Assembly (NCBI GenBank): GCA_031253835.1
Contig: JAIRVP010000025.1
Coordinates: 29,884 to 93,883 of the forward strand
DNA: 64,000 nt
DNA from: Burkholderia sp.
Lineage (GTDB): Bacteria; Pseudomonadota; Gammaproteobacteria; Burkholderiales; Burkholderiaceae
Reading direction: 5' to 3'
A model generated the notes under the pieces. The model ran no database searches and had not been told where the DNA came from. It saw nothing but the letters and a program-made list of their open reading frames with translations. Of this stretch, positions 1-9,755 are shown one piece after another. Position numbers and translations under genes: made by a program. Numbering within the stretch: position 1 is the stretch's first letter; each line of letters opens with the position of its first letter.

Positions 1-267
1 CTGCGCCGCGACGTGATCACGCAACTGATGTGCAACCTCGCGCTGCCGTTCTCGCACGTCGAGGCCGCGCACGGCATCCGCTTCGCCGATCATTTCGCGC
101 GCGAACTCGACGCGCTGCGCCCGTTCGAGCGCGACGGGCTGCTGACGATCGCGCGCGACCGCCTGACGATCCATCCGGCCGGCCGGATGGTCGTGCGCAA
201 CATCGCGATGGCGTTCGACGCGTACCTCGGCGAGACGCCGCGGCAGCGCTACTCGCGCACCGTCTGA
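1..267 (+). CDS. hemN: Oxygen-independent coproporphyrinogen III oxidase, C-terminal part
   Basis: Reading frame open from the left edge of the window, so only about the last 88 residues are present. HemN is a cytoplasmic radical-SAM enzyme that decarboxylates coproporphyrinogen III in anaerobic haem synthesis. The visible part matches the family C-terminal domain: a DVITQLMCN segment, then HFARELDALRPFERDGLL, and a closing MVVRNIAMAFDAYL helix. This order is typical of E. coli-type HemN rather than the shorter HemW family. The radical-SAM cysteines lie outside the window and cannot be checked. A GC-rich hairpin with a short T run follows the stop. Confidence 0.9.
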   Translation: MRRDVITQLMCNLALPFSHVEAAHGIRFADHFARELDALRPFERDGLLTIARDRLTIHPAGRMVVRNIAMAFDAYLGETPRQRYSRTV

Positions 268-275
268 CGCCCGCG

Positions 276-300
276 CCGGCCGCACGCAAGCGGCCGGTTT
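276..300 (+). terminator. Rho-independent terminator after hemN
   Basis: An eight-base perfect stem (CCGGCCGC / GCGGCCGG) with a six-base loop lies just past the hemN stop and is followed by only TTT. The T run is short, so efficiency is uncertain. Confidence 0.5.
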
Positions 301-339
301 GATACAGTGTGGGGCTTCCGCTCCGCCAGAACCCGCACG

Positions 340-597
340 ATGCGCACCACCAAAGCGACCCACGCGGTCGAACGCCTGAAGACCCGCTCCGGCAACCCGC
401 AATTCGCGGCCGTCGCGATGGCGGGCGGCCTGTTCTATCTCGTCGACCGTTCCGGCGGCACCGCCGAGAAGCGCTGCGAGCCGCTGCCGCTCGACGAGTT
501 CGTCAAGTTCGTCGACGAATTCGGCCCCAAAAAGCCGCGCAAGGCGAGCAAGCTCGACCTCGCGTTCGAGGCGCAGATCAAGAAGAGCAAGGGGTAA
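340..597 (+). CDS. Small conserved-type hypothetical protein (85 aa)
   Basis: I do not recognise this protein. The ATG at 340 is preferred over upstream in-frame GTG codons because the sequence from MRTTKATHAVERLK onward looks protein-like, while the residues before it look like untranslated leader. The product is soluble, with a basic N-terminus, a central stretch around AGGLFYLVDRSGG that could form beta strands, and a lysine-rich C-terminus (KKPRKASKLDLAFEAQIKKSKG). No membrane segment or signal peptide is visible. It lies alone between hemN and pcm, in the same direction as both. Codon use matches the neighbouring housekeeping genes, which supports it being real. Confidence 0.6.
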   Translation: MRTTKATHAVERLKTRSGNPQFAAVAMAGGLFYLVDRSGGTAEKRCEPLPLDEFVKFVDEFGPKKPRKASKLDLAFEAQIKKSKG

Positions 598-642
598 AGG
601 TCTGTTGCAGGCCGCCTGAAGGCTTCGCGGCCGCCCCGTTTG

Positions 643-648
643 GTACAA
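643..648 (+). promoter_or_regulatory. Possible -10 box for pcm
   Basis: TACAAT lies 54 bases before the pcm start codon. No convincing -35 hexamer is visible at 16-18 bp, so this is tentative. Confidence 0.3.
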
Positions 649-701
649 TCACGAAGTTTCTCTATCCCCGCTGATGGCCGACCAGGCTGCGTGACCACAC
701 C

Positions 702-1358
702 ATGAATATCGAAAACGCGCGTTTCAACATGATCGAACAGCAGATCCGGCCGTGGGACGTGCTGGATCTGGACGTCCTGGGCCTGCTGTCGATCGTCAAG
801 CGTGAAAACTACGTTCCGGCCGAATACCGCGATCTCGCGTTTGCCGACCTCGAACTGCCGCTGCCCGGCGGCACCAGCAAGATGCTGTTCCCGCGCGTCG
901 AAGCGCGCGTGCTGCAGGAGTTGACGGTCAAGAAGCACGAGAACGTGCTGCTGATCGGCGCGGGTTCGGGCTACCTGGCCGCACTGTTCGCGCATCGCGC
1001 ACAGCACGTGACGGCCGTCGAGATCGATCCGGCGATCGCGAAGTTCGCGGAAGACAACCTGCGCAACGACGGCGTGACCAACGCGGAAGTCGTGCTCGGC
1101 GACGGTTCGCGCGGCTGGGCCGGCAAGGCGCCGTACGACGTGATCTGCGTCACGGGCGGCCTGCCCGTGGTGCCGCAGGAGATGCTCGAGCAACTGAAGG
1201 TCGGCGGCCGCCTGTCGGCATTCGTCGGCGGCCGTCCGGTGATGAAGGCGCAGATCATCACGCGCATCGACGACAAGCAGTACCGCGTCGCCGACGTGTT
1301 CGAAACGTACATCGATCACCTCGTCAACGCGATCGAGCCGTCGCGCTTCAAGTTCTGA
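702..1358 (+). CDS. pcm: Protein-L-isoaspartate O-methyltransferase family protein
   Basis: The 218-aa protein has the Rossmann-type SAM-binding core of the PCMT family. Motif I is VLLIGAGSGYLAAL near residues 85-98, followed by the acidic VEIDPAIAKFA strand end and, further on, VICVTGGLPVVP. PCMT enzymes methylate isoaspartyl residues in damaged cytoplasmic proteins so that they can revert to aspartate. The N-terminal region (NMIEQQIRPWDVLD) matches the variant found upstream of a rhodanese in beta-proteobacteria, which may not have classical repair activity. The rhodanese gene begins 14 bp after the stop, so the two are probably co-transcribed. Confidence 0.85.
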   Translation: MNIENARFNMIEQQIRPWDVLDLDVLGLLSIVKRENYVPAEYRDLAFADLELPLPGGTSKMLFPRVEARVLQELTVKKHENVLLIGAGSGYLAALFAHRAQHVTAVEIDPAIAKFAEDNLRNDGVTNAEVVLGDGSRGWAGKAPYDVICVTGGLPVVPQEMLEQLKVGGRLSAFVGGRPVMKAQIITRIDDKQYRVADVFETYIDHLVNAIEPSRFKF

Positions 1359-1372
1359 GCCGCGGAGCCTCC

Positions 1373-1696
1373 ATGCAGATCCTGACGCCCGCGATGCTCG
1401 CGGAATGGCTCGGCGATTCGGCACGCCCCGCGCCGGTCGTGCTCGACGTGCGCGAGCCGTGGGAAATCTCGACCGCGCAGATCGCCGGCAGCGTGTCGAT
1501 CCCGATGCAGCAGATTCCGGCTCGCAGCGAAGAGCTCGACGACGAAGCGGAAATCGTCTGCGTGTGCCACCACGGGATGCGCAGCGCGCAGGTCGCGATG
1601 TTCCTCGAATCGCGCGGCTTCACGAAGCTGTACAACCTGCAAGGCGGGATCGACGCGTGGTCGCGCGACGTCGATCCGTCCGTGCCGCGTTACTGA
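1373..1696 (+). CDS. Single-domain rhodanese-like sulfurtransferase
   Basis: A 107-aa cytoplasmic protein with one complete rhodanese fold. An early VVLDVREPWE strand (CH2A-like) is followed by the active-site loop CHHGMRS, whose cysteine carries the persulfide, and the C-terminal FTKLYNLQGGIDAW signature. Length fits the PspE/GlpE class. It lies 14 bp after pcm and is the last gene before a strong terminator, so pcm-rhodanese is a two-gene unit. The sulfur acceptor cannot be inferred from sequence. Confidence 0.9.
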   Translation: MQILTPAMLAEWLGDSARPAPVVLDVREPWEISTAQIAGSVSIPMQQIPARSEELDDEAEIVCVCHHGMRSAQVAMFLESRGFTKLYNLQGGIDAWSRDVDPSVPRY

Positions 1697-1765
1697 CCTG
1701 TCCGGCGGCGCATCACGCGCCGCCCCGCCGCCCGGCACACTGCCGCCGGCCGCACTGATCCGCAG

Positions 1766-1798
1766 AACGGGCACGCATCGCGTGCCCGTTGTTCTTTT
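1766..1798 (+). terminator. Rho-independent terminator after the rhodanese gene
   Basis: An eleven-base stem (AACGGGCACGC / GCGTGCCCGTT) with a three-base loop is followed by GTTCTTTT. It separates the pcm-rhodanese unit from the nitrogen-controlled urea genes. Confidence 0.85.
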
Positions 1799-1985
1799 CC
1801 GCCCCGCTTCGGCTCCTTCCGCCCGCCGCCGATGACGCGCAGCGGCGCCGCGCCCCGACCGTGCACCATTTGCGCCCGCGCGCCTGCACCGCAACGGACC
1901 GCGCATGCTGCACGACGCATCATCCGCACCACCCCGACGCCCGGGAACGCCCCGCACAGGCACGCCCGGCGTGCATCCGCGCGAC

Positions 1986-2001
1986 TGGCACATGCCTTGC
2001 G
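1986..2001 (+). promoter_or_regulatory. Sigma-54 (RpoN) -24/-12 promoter of urtABCDE
   Basis: TGGCACATGCCTTGCG matches the sigma-54 consensus TGGCAC-N5-TTGC exactly, with GG at 1987-1988 and GC at 1999-2000 separated by 10 bp as required. Transcription would start near 2012, giving a leader of about 50 nt to the urtA ATG. Sigma-54 promoters need an enhancer-binding protein, for urea genes normally NtrC. Upstream sites here are only half-matches. Confidence 0.8.
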
Positions 2002-2060
2002 TTACACGATGGCAGGCGCCGCCACGGCGCACGCACATCCAACACGACAAGGGGATCCCG

Positions 2061-3368
2061 ATGAAACGTCGCAGTCTGTTGAAGTTCGGTTCGATGGCCG
2101 GCGCGCTCGCGCTGGCAGGCAAGAGCCCGTTCGCGCAAGCGGCCGATGCGGGCACCGGCCCGATCAAGGTCGGCATCCTGCATTCGCTGTCGGGCACGAT
2201 GGCGATCTCGGAGACGTCGCTGAAGGACACCGCGCTGATGACGATCGCCGACATCAACAAGAGCGGCGGCGTGATGGGCCGCAAGCTCGAGCCCGTAGTG
2301 GTCGATCCCGCGTCGAACTGGCCGCTGTTCGCCGAGAAGGCGCGCCAGCTGCTCACGCAGGACAAGGTCGCGTGCGTGTTCGGCTGCTGGACGTCGGTGT
2401 CGCGCAAGTCCGTGCTGCCGGTGTTCGAGGAGCTGAACGGGCTGCTCTACTACCCGGTGCAGTATGAAGGCGAGGAAATGTCGCGCAACGTGTTCTACAC
2501 GGGCGCCGCGCCGAACCAGCAGGCCATTCCGGCCGTCGAGTACCTGATGGGCGCGGAAGGCGGCGGCGCGAAGCGCTTCTTCCTGCTCGGCACCGACTAT
2601 GTGTACCCGCGCACGACCAACAAGATCCTGCGCGCGTTCCTGAAATCGAAAGGCGTGAAGGATGCGGATATTCAGGAGGTCTACACGCCGTTCGGCCACA
2701 GCGATTACCAGACCATCGTCGCGAACATCAAGAATTTCTCGCAGGGCGGCAAGACGACCGTGATCTCGACGATCAACGGCGACTCGAACGTGCCGTTCTA
2801 CAAGGAACTCGGCAACCAGGGGATCAAGGCGACCGACGTGCCGGTCGTCGCGTTCTCGGTCGGCGAGGAAGAGCTGCGCGGGATCGACACGAAGCCGCTG
2901 GTCGGCCACCTCGCCGCGTGGAACTACTTCATGTCGGTGAAGAACCCGACCAACACGAAGTTCAAGGACCAGTTCGCCGCGTGGGTGAAAGCGAACAACC
3001 TGCCGGGCGGCGCGAAGCGCGTGACCAACGACCCGATGGAAGCGACCTACGTCGGCATCCACATGTGGAAGCAGGCCGTCGAGAAGGCGAAGAGCACCGA
3101 CGTCGACAAGGTGCGCGTCGCGATGATCGGCCAGACCGTCGCCGCGCCGTCGGGCTTCACGCTCGCGATGGACGGCAACCATCACCTGCACAAGCCGGTG
3201 ATGATCGGCGAGATCCGCGGCGACGGGCAGTTCAACGTCGTGTGGAAGACGAAGACCGCCGTGCGCGCGCAGCCGTGGAGCCCGTTCATCGCGGGCAACC
3301 AGGGCAAGCCGGACATCGTCACGTCGATCCCGGCGTTCCTGCGCCGGCAGCGCGCGGCGCTGGCCTGA
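2061..3368 (+). CDS. urtA: Urea ABC transporter, periplasmic substrate-binding protein
   Basis: This is the 435-aa urea-binding component of the Urt importer. The ATG at 2061 follows an AAGGGG ribosome site and opens a signal peptide with a twin-arginine style motif (RRSLLKF), a hydrophobic stretch, and a likely cleavage after AQA near residue 27, implying Tat export. The mature part is a type I periplasmic binding protein: it starts IKVGILHSLSGTMA and contains YYPVQYEGEE and NDPMEATYVGIHMWKQAVEKA, as in UrtA/FmdD-type proteins for urea and short amides. It is the first gene of the urt operon. Upstream in-frame codons were rejected because they lie across the promoter. Confidence 0.93.
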   Translation: MKRRSLLKFGSMAGALALAGKSPFAQAADAGTGPIKVGILHSLSGTMAISETSLKDTALMTIADINKSGGVMGRKLEPVVVDPASNWPLFAEKARQLLTQDKVACVFGCWTSVSRKSVLPVFEELNGLLYYPVQYEGEEMSRNVFYTGAAPNQQAIPAVEYLMGAEGGGAKRFFLLGTDYVYPRTTNKILRAFLKSKGVKDADIQEVYTPFGHSDYQTIVANIKNFSQGGKTTVISTINGDSNVPFYKELGNQGIKATDVPVVAFSVGEEELRGIDTKPLVGHLAAWNYFMSVKNPTNTKFKDQFAAWVKANNLPGGAKRVTNDPMEATYVGIHMWKQAVEKAKSTDVDKVRVAMIGQTVAAPSGFTLAMDGNHHLHKPVMIGEIRGDGQFNVVWKTKTAVRAQPWSPFIAGNQGKPDIVTSIPAFLRRQRAALA

Positions 3369-3481
3369 CGCGATGCAGGGGCACGCGCACCGGCGCGATG
3401 CCCCACTCGCCCGCATGCACCGATGCGCCGGCCGGCACATCGGTGCGTGAATCCGCCTCCCTACGCCGACAGGACTTCCCG

Positions 3482-5101
3482 ATGCCTACACGCTTTCGCC
3501 GCGCCGCCGCCGCGATCGCTGCGTGCGCCGCCCTCGCGGGCATGCTGCCGCACGCCGCGTTCGCGCTGACGGCGGCCGATACCGCCGCGCTCGCCGGCGA
3601 CGACTTCGACGCGAAGACGTCCGCGATCGAGCGTCTCGCCGCCGACGCCGATCCACGCGCCGTCGCGGTGCTCAATGCACTGTCGAGCGGCGATGCGCTC
3701 GCGACCGGCGACGGCCGCCTGCTGATCCAGACCGGCGACACCGCGCACGACGCGCTCACGCAGGCCGCGACGCCGGCCGGCGACGCGCAGCCCGTGATGC
3801 TGAACAACCTGCTGCGCACGAAGATCGCGGGCGCGCTGTCCGGGCTTGCACTCGCGTCGCCCGACGTCGCTGCACGACGCGACGCGATCGATGCGCTGCT
3901 GAAGTCGCCCGACCCGGCGCTCAAGCCGATGATCGACCGCGCCCGCGCGAAGGAAACCGATCCCGCGCTGAAGCGCCGCCTCGACGCACTGTGGGCGATC
4001 GCCGCGCTGCACGACGCCGATCCGGCGAAGCGCCTCGAAGCCGTGCAGGTGGTGGCCGCGCGCCGCGACCTCGACATGATCGAACAGCTGCGCCCGCTCG
4101 TCGCAAAGAACGCCGACGGCAGCTACGCGGAGCCCGACGCGCGCGTGCGCGACGCCGCGCAGCAGGGGCTCGACGCATTGCATGCGCTGCAGCGCCGCGG
4201 CGAGATCGTCGGCACGCTGTTCGCCGGCCTGTCGCTCGGCAGCGTGCTGCTGCTCGCCGCGCTCGGCCTCGCGATCACGTACGGGCTGATCGGCGTGATC
4301 AACATGGCGCACGGCGAATTCCTGATGATCGGTGCGTACGCAACCTATGTCGTGCAGACGCTGATCCAGCGCTACGCGCCCGGCTCGTTCGACTGGTATC
4401 CGCTCGTCGCCGTGCCCGTGTCGTTCGCGGCAGCCGCGCTGGTCGGCATCGTGCTCGAACGGCTCGTGCTGCGGCACCTGTACGGCCGCCCGCTCGAAAC
4501 GCTGCTGGCGACGTTCGGCGTGAGCCTGATCCTGATCCAGGCAACGCGCATGCTGTTCGGCGCGCAGAACGTGCAGGTCGTGAACCCGTCGTGGATGAGC
4601 GGCGGCGTGACGGTGATGCAGAACCTGATCCTGCCGTACAACCGGCTCGCGATCCTCGCGTTCGCGCTCGCGGTGGTATTCGTCGCGTGGGCCGTGCTGA
4701 CGAAGACGCGGCTCGGCCTGTTCGTGCGCGCCGTCACGCAGAACCGGCGGATGGCCGCATGCGTCGGCGTGAAGACCGCCCGCGTCGACGCGTATGCGTT
4801 CGCATTCGGCGCGGGCATCGCGGGCCTCGGCGGCTGCGCGTTGTCGCAGATCGGCAACGTCGGCCCCGACCTCGGCCAGAACTACATCATCGATTCGTTC
4901 ATGGCCGTCGTGCTCGGCGGTGTCGGGCAGATCGCCGGCACCGTGCTCGGCGGTTTCGGGCTCGGGCTCGCGAGCAAGGCGATCGAACCGTTCTGGGGCG
5001 CCGTGCTCGCGAAGATCGCGGTGCTCGTGATGATCGTGCTGTTCATCCAGAAACGCCCGCAGGGCATGTTCGCGCCGAAGGGCCGCAGCGCGGAGGCTTG
5101 A
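3482..5101 (+). CDS. urtB: Urea ABC transporter, permease UrtB
   Basis: This 539-aa inner-membrane subunit of the urea importer has two parts. A cleavable signal peptide (hydrophobic to AFA near residue 24) is followed by about 200 residues of alanine-rich helices that would lie in the periplasm. The last 300 residues form a LivH-type branched-chain-family permease, beginning near GTLFAGLSLGSVLLLAALGL with the family-typical GLIGVINMAHGEFLMIG segment. The long periplasmic N-terminal domain is characteristic of UrtB and distinguishes it from LivH. It ends one base before the GTG of urtC, indicating translational coupling. Confidence 0.93.
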   Translation: MPTRFRRAAAAIAACAALAGMLPHAAFALTAADTAALAGDDFDAKTSAIERLAADADPRAVAVLNALSSGDALATGDGRLLIQTGDTAHDALTQAATPAGDAQPVMLNNLLRTKIAGALSGLALASPDVAARRDAIDALLKSPDPALKPMIDRARAKETDPALKRRLDALWAIAALHDADPAKRLEAVQVVAARRDLDMIEQLRPLVAKNADGSYAEPDARVRDAAQQGLDALHALQRRGEIVGTLFAGLSLGSVLLLAALGLAITYGLIGVINMAHGEFLMIGAYATYVVQTLIQRYAPGSFDWYPLVAVPVSFAAAALVGIVLERLVLRHLYGRPLETLLATFGVSLILIQATRMLFGAQNVQVVNPSWMSGGVTVMQNLILPYNRLAILAFALAVVFVAWAVLTKTRLGLFVRAVTQNRRMAACVGVKTARVDAYAFAFGAGIAGLGGCALSQIGNVGPDLGQNYIIDSFMAVVLGGVGQIAGTVLGGFGLGLASKAIEPFWGAVLAKIAVLVMIVLFIQKRPQGMFAPKGRSAEA

Positions 5102-5102
5102 C

Positions 5103-6290
5103 GTGACTTCCTTCACCGATTCGATATCGAACCCGGTCGCCGACGCACCGAAGCCTGCTGCCGCCGCGCGTGCGGCCGACGGCTTCGCGCTCGGCCTGCC
5201 GCCCCGCCCCGCGCTGCTGTCGCGCCGCGCATGGCTCGCGCTCGTCGCACTGTGCATCGCGATCGGCATCGGCGTGCCGTTCGCCGCGCTCGTCGCGCCC
5301 GAAGCGAGCGCGTTCCACCTGTCCGCGTACGCGATGACGCTCGCCGGCAAGCTGATGTGCTATGCGATCGCCGCGCTCGCGCTCGATCTCGTGTGGGGCT
5401 ACTGCGGCATCCTGAGCCTCGGCCACGGGCTGTTCTTCGCGCTCGGCGGCTATGCGATCGGCATGTACCTGATGCGCGAGATCGGCCGCGACGGCAAGTA
5501 CGGCAGCGACCTGCCCGACTTCATGGTGTTTCTCGACTGGCACCAGCTGCCGTGGTACTGGAGCGGCACGCAGCATCTCGCGTGGGCGCTCGCGCTCGTC
5601 GTGCTCGTGCCGGCCGTGCTCGCGTGGGTGTTCGGCTTCTTCACGTTCCGTTCCCGCGTGAAGGGCGTGTACCTGTCGATCATCACGCAGGCGCTGACGT
5701 TCGCCGCAATGCTGCTGTTCTATCGCAACGAGACGGGCTTCGGCGGCAACAACGGCTTCACCGACTTCAAGCGCATCGCGGGCTTCGCGATCACGTCGCC
5801 CGGCACGCGCACGGTGCTGTTGCTGCTGACGTTCGCGACGCTGGTGCTTGCGTTCATCGCCGCGCGCGCGATCGTCACGAGCAAGCTCGGGCGCGTCGTC
5901 ACCGCGGTGCGCGACGGCGAGACGCGGCTGATGTTCCTCGGCTACAGCCCGCTCGCGTACAAGCTGTTCGTGTGGACCGTGTCGGCCGTGCTGTGCGGCA
6001 TCGCCGGCGCGCTGTACGTGCCGCAGGTCGGCATCATCAATCCCGGCGAGATGTCGCCCGGCAACTCGATCGAAATGGCGATCTGGGTCGCGGTGGGCGG
6101 ACGCGGCACGCTGATCGGGCCGATCGTCGGCGCATTCGCGGTGAACGGCGCGAAGAGCCTGTTTACCGCGTACTTCGCCGAATACTGGCTGTTCTTCCTC
6201 GGCCTGATCTTCGTGCTCGTGCCGCTGCTGCTGCCGCGCGGGATCATGGGCCTCGTCGAAACCCTGATCGCGAAGGGGAAACGCGCATGA
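5103..6290 (+). CDS. urtC: Urea ABC transporter, permease UrtC
   Basis: A 395-aa LivM-type permease that pairs with UrtB. After about 45 polar residues it has multiple membrane segments, with the family signature WGYCGILSLGHGLFFALGGY and a FRSRVKGVYLSIITQALTF loop. The GTG start at 5103 lies one base beyond the urtB stop, and the 3' end overlaps urtD by four bases (ATGA). No SD stands apart from the coupled stop, fitting re-initiation. Confidence 0.93.
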   Translation: MTSFTDSISNPVADAPKPAAAARAADGFALGLPPRPALLSRRAWLALVALCIAIGIGVPFAALVAPEASAFHLSAYAMTLAGKLMCYAIAALALDLVWGYCGILSLGHGLFFALGGYAIGMYLMREIGRDGKYGSDLPDFMVFLDWHQLPWYWSGTQHLAWALALVVLVPAVLAWVFGFFTFRSRVKGVYLSIITQALTFAAMLLFYRNETGFGGNNGFTDFKRIAGFAITSPGTRTVLLLLTFATLVLAFIAARAIVTSKLGRVVTAVRDGETRLMFLGYSPLAYKLFVWTVSAVLCGIAGALYVPQVGIINPGEMSPGNSIEMAIWVAVGGRGTLIGPIVGAFAVNGAKSLFTAYFAEYWLFFLGLIFVLVPLLLPRGIMGLVETLIAKGKRA

Positions 6291-7144
6291 ACGGAACGGC
6301 CCTGTACCAGTTCACGCCGCCGCCCGAAGACGAACTGCTCGCAGTCAGCGGCACCGCGTCGATGGGGCGCGTCGTGCCGCAAGGCATCGACACGTCGCAC
6401 GGCACGATCCTCTACCTCGAGGATATCGAGGTGAGCTTCGACGGCTTTCGTGCGCTGAAGAAGCTGTCGCTCGCGATCGACGCGGGCGAGCTGCGCTGCG
6501 TGATCGGCCCGAACGGCGCGGGCAAGACGACGATGATGGACGTCGTCACCGGCAAGACGCGACCCGACGCCGGCAGCGTGTTTCTCGGCCAGACGCTCGA
6601 CCTCGCGCGGATGAGCGAGCCCGAGATCGCGCGCGCGGGCATCGGCCGCAAGTTCCAGAAGCCGACCGTGTTCGAACAGCATCCGGTGTGGGAAAACCTC
6701 GAGCTCGCGATGCAGACCGACAAGGGCTGGCTCGCGTCGCTGCGCGCGCGGCTCGACCGCCCGGCGCAGGCGAAGATCGAGGAGACGCTCGCGCTGATCG
6801 GCCTCGAAAGCCACGCGTACCGCGCGGCCGGCGAGCTGTCGCACGGGCAGAAGCAACGGCTCGAGATCGGCATGCTGCTGATGCAGCGCCCTGCGCTGCT
6901 GCTGCTCGACGAGCCGGCGGCCGGGATGACCGACCACGAGACGATGGAACTCGCCGAGCTGCTGAACACGCTGCGCGGCACCTGCTCGATGATGGTCGTC
7001 GAGCACGACATGGAATTCGTCGCGGCGCTCGCGGGCGACACGGGCCGCGTGACGGTGATGGCCGAAGGCGCGGTGCTCGCGCAGGGCACGCTCGACCAGG
7101 TCAAGCGCGACGACGCGGTGATCGAGTCTTATCTCGGACGATGA
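6287..7144 (+). CDS. urtD: Urea ABC transporter, ATPase UrtD
   Basis: A 285-aa cytoplasmic ATP-binding subunit. It has Walker A GPNGAGKTT near residue 77, the family signature LSHGQKQRLEIG, Walker B LLLLDEPAAGM, and the switch histidine in VVEHDMEFV. An N-terminal extension of about 40 residues precedes the nucleotide-binding domain, as is common in UrtD. The ATG overlaps the urtC stop, and urtE follows after a 4-bp gap. Confidence 0.93.
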   Translation: MNGTALYQFTPPPEDELLAVSGTASMGRVVPQGIDTSHGTILYLEDIEVSFDGFRALKKLSLAIDAGELRCVIGPNGAGKTTMMDVVTGKTRPDAGSVFLGQTLDLARMSEPEIARAGIGRKFQKPTVFEQHPVWENLELAMQTDKGWLASLRARLDRPAQAKIEETLALIGLESHAYRAAGELSHGQKQRLEIGMLLMQRPALLLLDEPAAGMTDHETMELAELLNTLRGTCSMMVVEHDMEFVAALAGDTGRVTVMAEGAVLAQGTLDQVKRDDAVIESYLGR

Positions 7145-7148
7145 TGCG

Positions 7149-8871
<1,723 letters not shown>

Positions 8872-8885
8872 GCGCGTTCGCGCCG

Positions 8886-8902
8886 CGCACCGTTTCGGCG
8901 CA
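8886..8902. promoter_or_regulatory. NtrC-like site 1
   Basis: CGCACC-GTTTC-GGCGCA keeps the two six-base arms and 5-bp gap of the NtrC consensus TGCACC-N5-GGTGCA, with ten of twelve arm positions conserved. It lies 33 bp (about three helical turns) from site 2. Confidence 0.5.
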
Positions 8903-8918
8903 ACGCCGCGTCAGGCGC

Positions 8919-8935
8919 TGCACGTTCCCCATGCA
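8919..8935. promoter_or_regulatory. NtrC-like site 2
   Basis: TGCACG-TTCCC-CATGCA has a nearly complete left arm and a partial right arm relative to TGCACC-N5-GGTGCA. Its position, 42 bp upstream of the -24 element and in register with site 1, strengthens the case. Confidence 0.4.
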
Positions 8936-8976
8936 CGGCGCACCACGAACGCGCATCGCACCGCGTTTCATGCACA

Positions 8977-8992
8977 TGGCACGCGCCTTGCT
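8977..8992 (+). promoter_or_regulatory. Sigma-54 (RpoN) -24/-12 promoter of ureABC
   Basis: TGGCACGCGCCTTGCT fits TGGCACG-N4-TTGC(A/T) at every fixed base. GG is at 8978-8979 and GC at 8990-8991, exactly 10 bp apart. The predicted start near 9003 gives a leader of about 105 nt before ureA. Confidence 0.85.
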
Positions 8993-9107
8993 CCTTACAT
9001 AAGCGATACACGGCGCACGCAAAACAGCGCGGTGCTACGATGACCCGCGCGTTCGCCTGGTTGCATGCGCACCGATAAAAATTACGTTTTCCTGAACGTT
9101 TGCCTTC

Positions 9108-9410
9108 ATGAAACTGACTCCCCGAGAGAAGGACAAGCTGCTGATCTTCACGGCGGCGCTGCTGGCCGAGCGCCGTCGCGCGCGCGGCCTGAAGCTCAAC
9201 TATCCGGAGGCGGTCGCCTTCATCACCGCCGCGCTGATGGAAGCCGCGCGCGACGGCAAGACGGTCGCCGAAGTGATGCACTACGGCACGACGCTGCTCA
9301 CGCGCGACGACGTGATGGACGGCGTGCCGGAGATGATTCCCGACATCCAGGTCGAAGCGACCTTCCCCGACGGCACGAAGCTCGTGACCGTCCATCACCC
9401 GATTCCGTGA
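9108..9410 (+). CDS. ureA: Urease gamma subunit
   Basis: A 100-aa structural subunit of the (UreABC)3 urease. It starts [14 protein letters not shown] and contains the family segments [14 protein letters not shown] and [27 protein letters not shown] C-terminus. The length equals that of other three-subunit bacterial ureases, so gamma and beta are not fused here, unlike in Helicobacter. ureB starts 8 bp later. Confidence 0.96.
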
Positions 9411-9418
9411 GGCCACGC

Positions 9419-9724
9419 ATGATCCCCGGCGAAATCCTCACCGATGACGGCGAACACGAACTGAACGCGGGCCGCGCGACACTGACGCTCGTCGTCGCGA
9501 ACACCGGCGACCGCCCGGTGCAGGTCGGCTCGCACTACCACTTCTTCGAAGTCAACGACGCACTGTCGTTCGACCGCGCGGCCGCGCGCGGCTTCCGCCT
9601 CAACATCGCGGCCGGCACGGCCGTGCGCTTCGAGCCGGGCCAGACGCGCACCGTCGAGCTCGTCGCACTCGCGGGCGAGCGCGCCGTCTACGGTTTTCAG
9701 GGCAAGGTGATGGGGCCGCTGTAA
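9419..9724 (+). CDS. ureB: Urease beta subunit
   Basis: A 101-aa subunit that forms the small beta-rich domain of urease. It starts [19 protein letters not shown] and carries [18 protein letters not shown], the most conserved stretch of the family. The ATG at 9419 directly follows ureA, and ureC begins 31 bp after the stop. The longer open frame upstream overlaps ureA and was rejected. Confidence 0.96.
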   Translation: MIPGEILTDDGEHELNAGRATLTLVVANTGDRPVQVGSHYHFFEVNDALSFDRAAARGFRLNIAAGTAVRFEPGQTRTVELVALAGERAVYGFQGKVMGPL

Positions 9725-9755
9725 GCCGCGCCCCGCTCTTCAGGAACAGCACGAC

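Larger units (their letters stand above)
1697..2060. other. Intergenic region between rhodanese gene and urtA
   Basis: This 364-bp stretch holds no gene. It contains the terminator of the preceding unit at 1766-1798 and a near-perfect sigma-54 promoter at 1986-2001. Between them are TGCACC half-sites near 1861 and 1888 that could be weak NtrC contacts. In-frame extensions of urtA into this region lack protein-like composition. Confidence 0.7.
8872..9107. promoter_or_regulatory. ureA upstream control region
   Basis: This region contains, in order, two NtrC-like palindromes (8886-8902 and 8919-8935) and a consensus sigma-54 promoter (8977-8992), about 115 bp before the ureA ATG. No gene is visible. 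The site-to-promoter distances fit enhancer action by NtrC. Confidence 0.65.

Noticed and set aside
1832..2060. Upstream extension of urtA to an ATG near 1905
   Set aside because: The extension crosses the sigma-54 promoter and would place residues before an obvious Tat signal peptide.
3461..5350. A 629-codon minus-strand frame opposite urtB/urtC
   Set aside because: Antisense shadow; the plus strand encodes two clear permeases.
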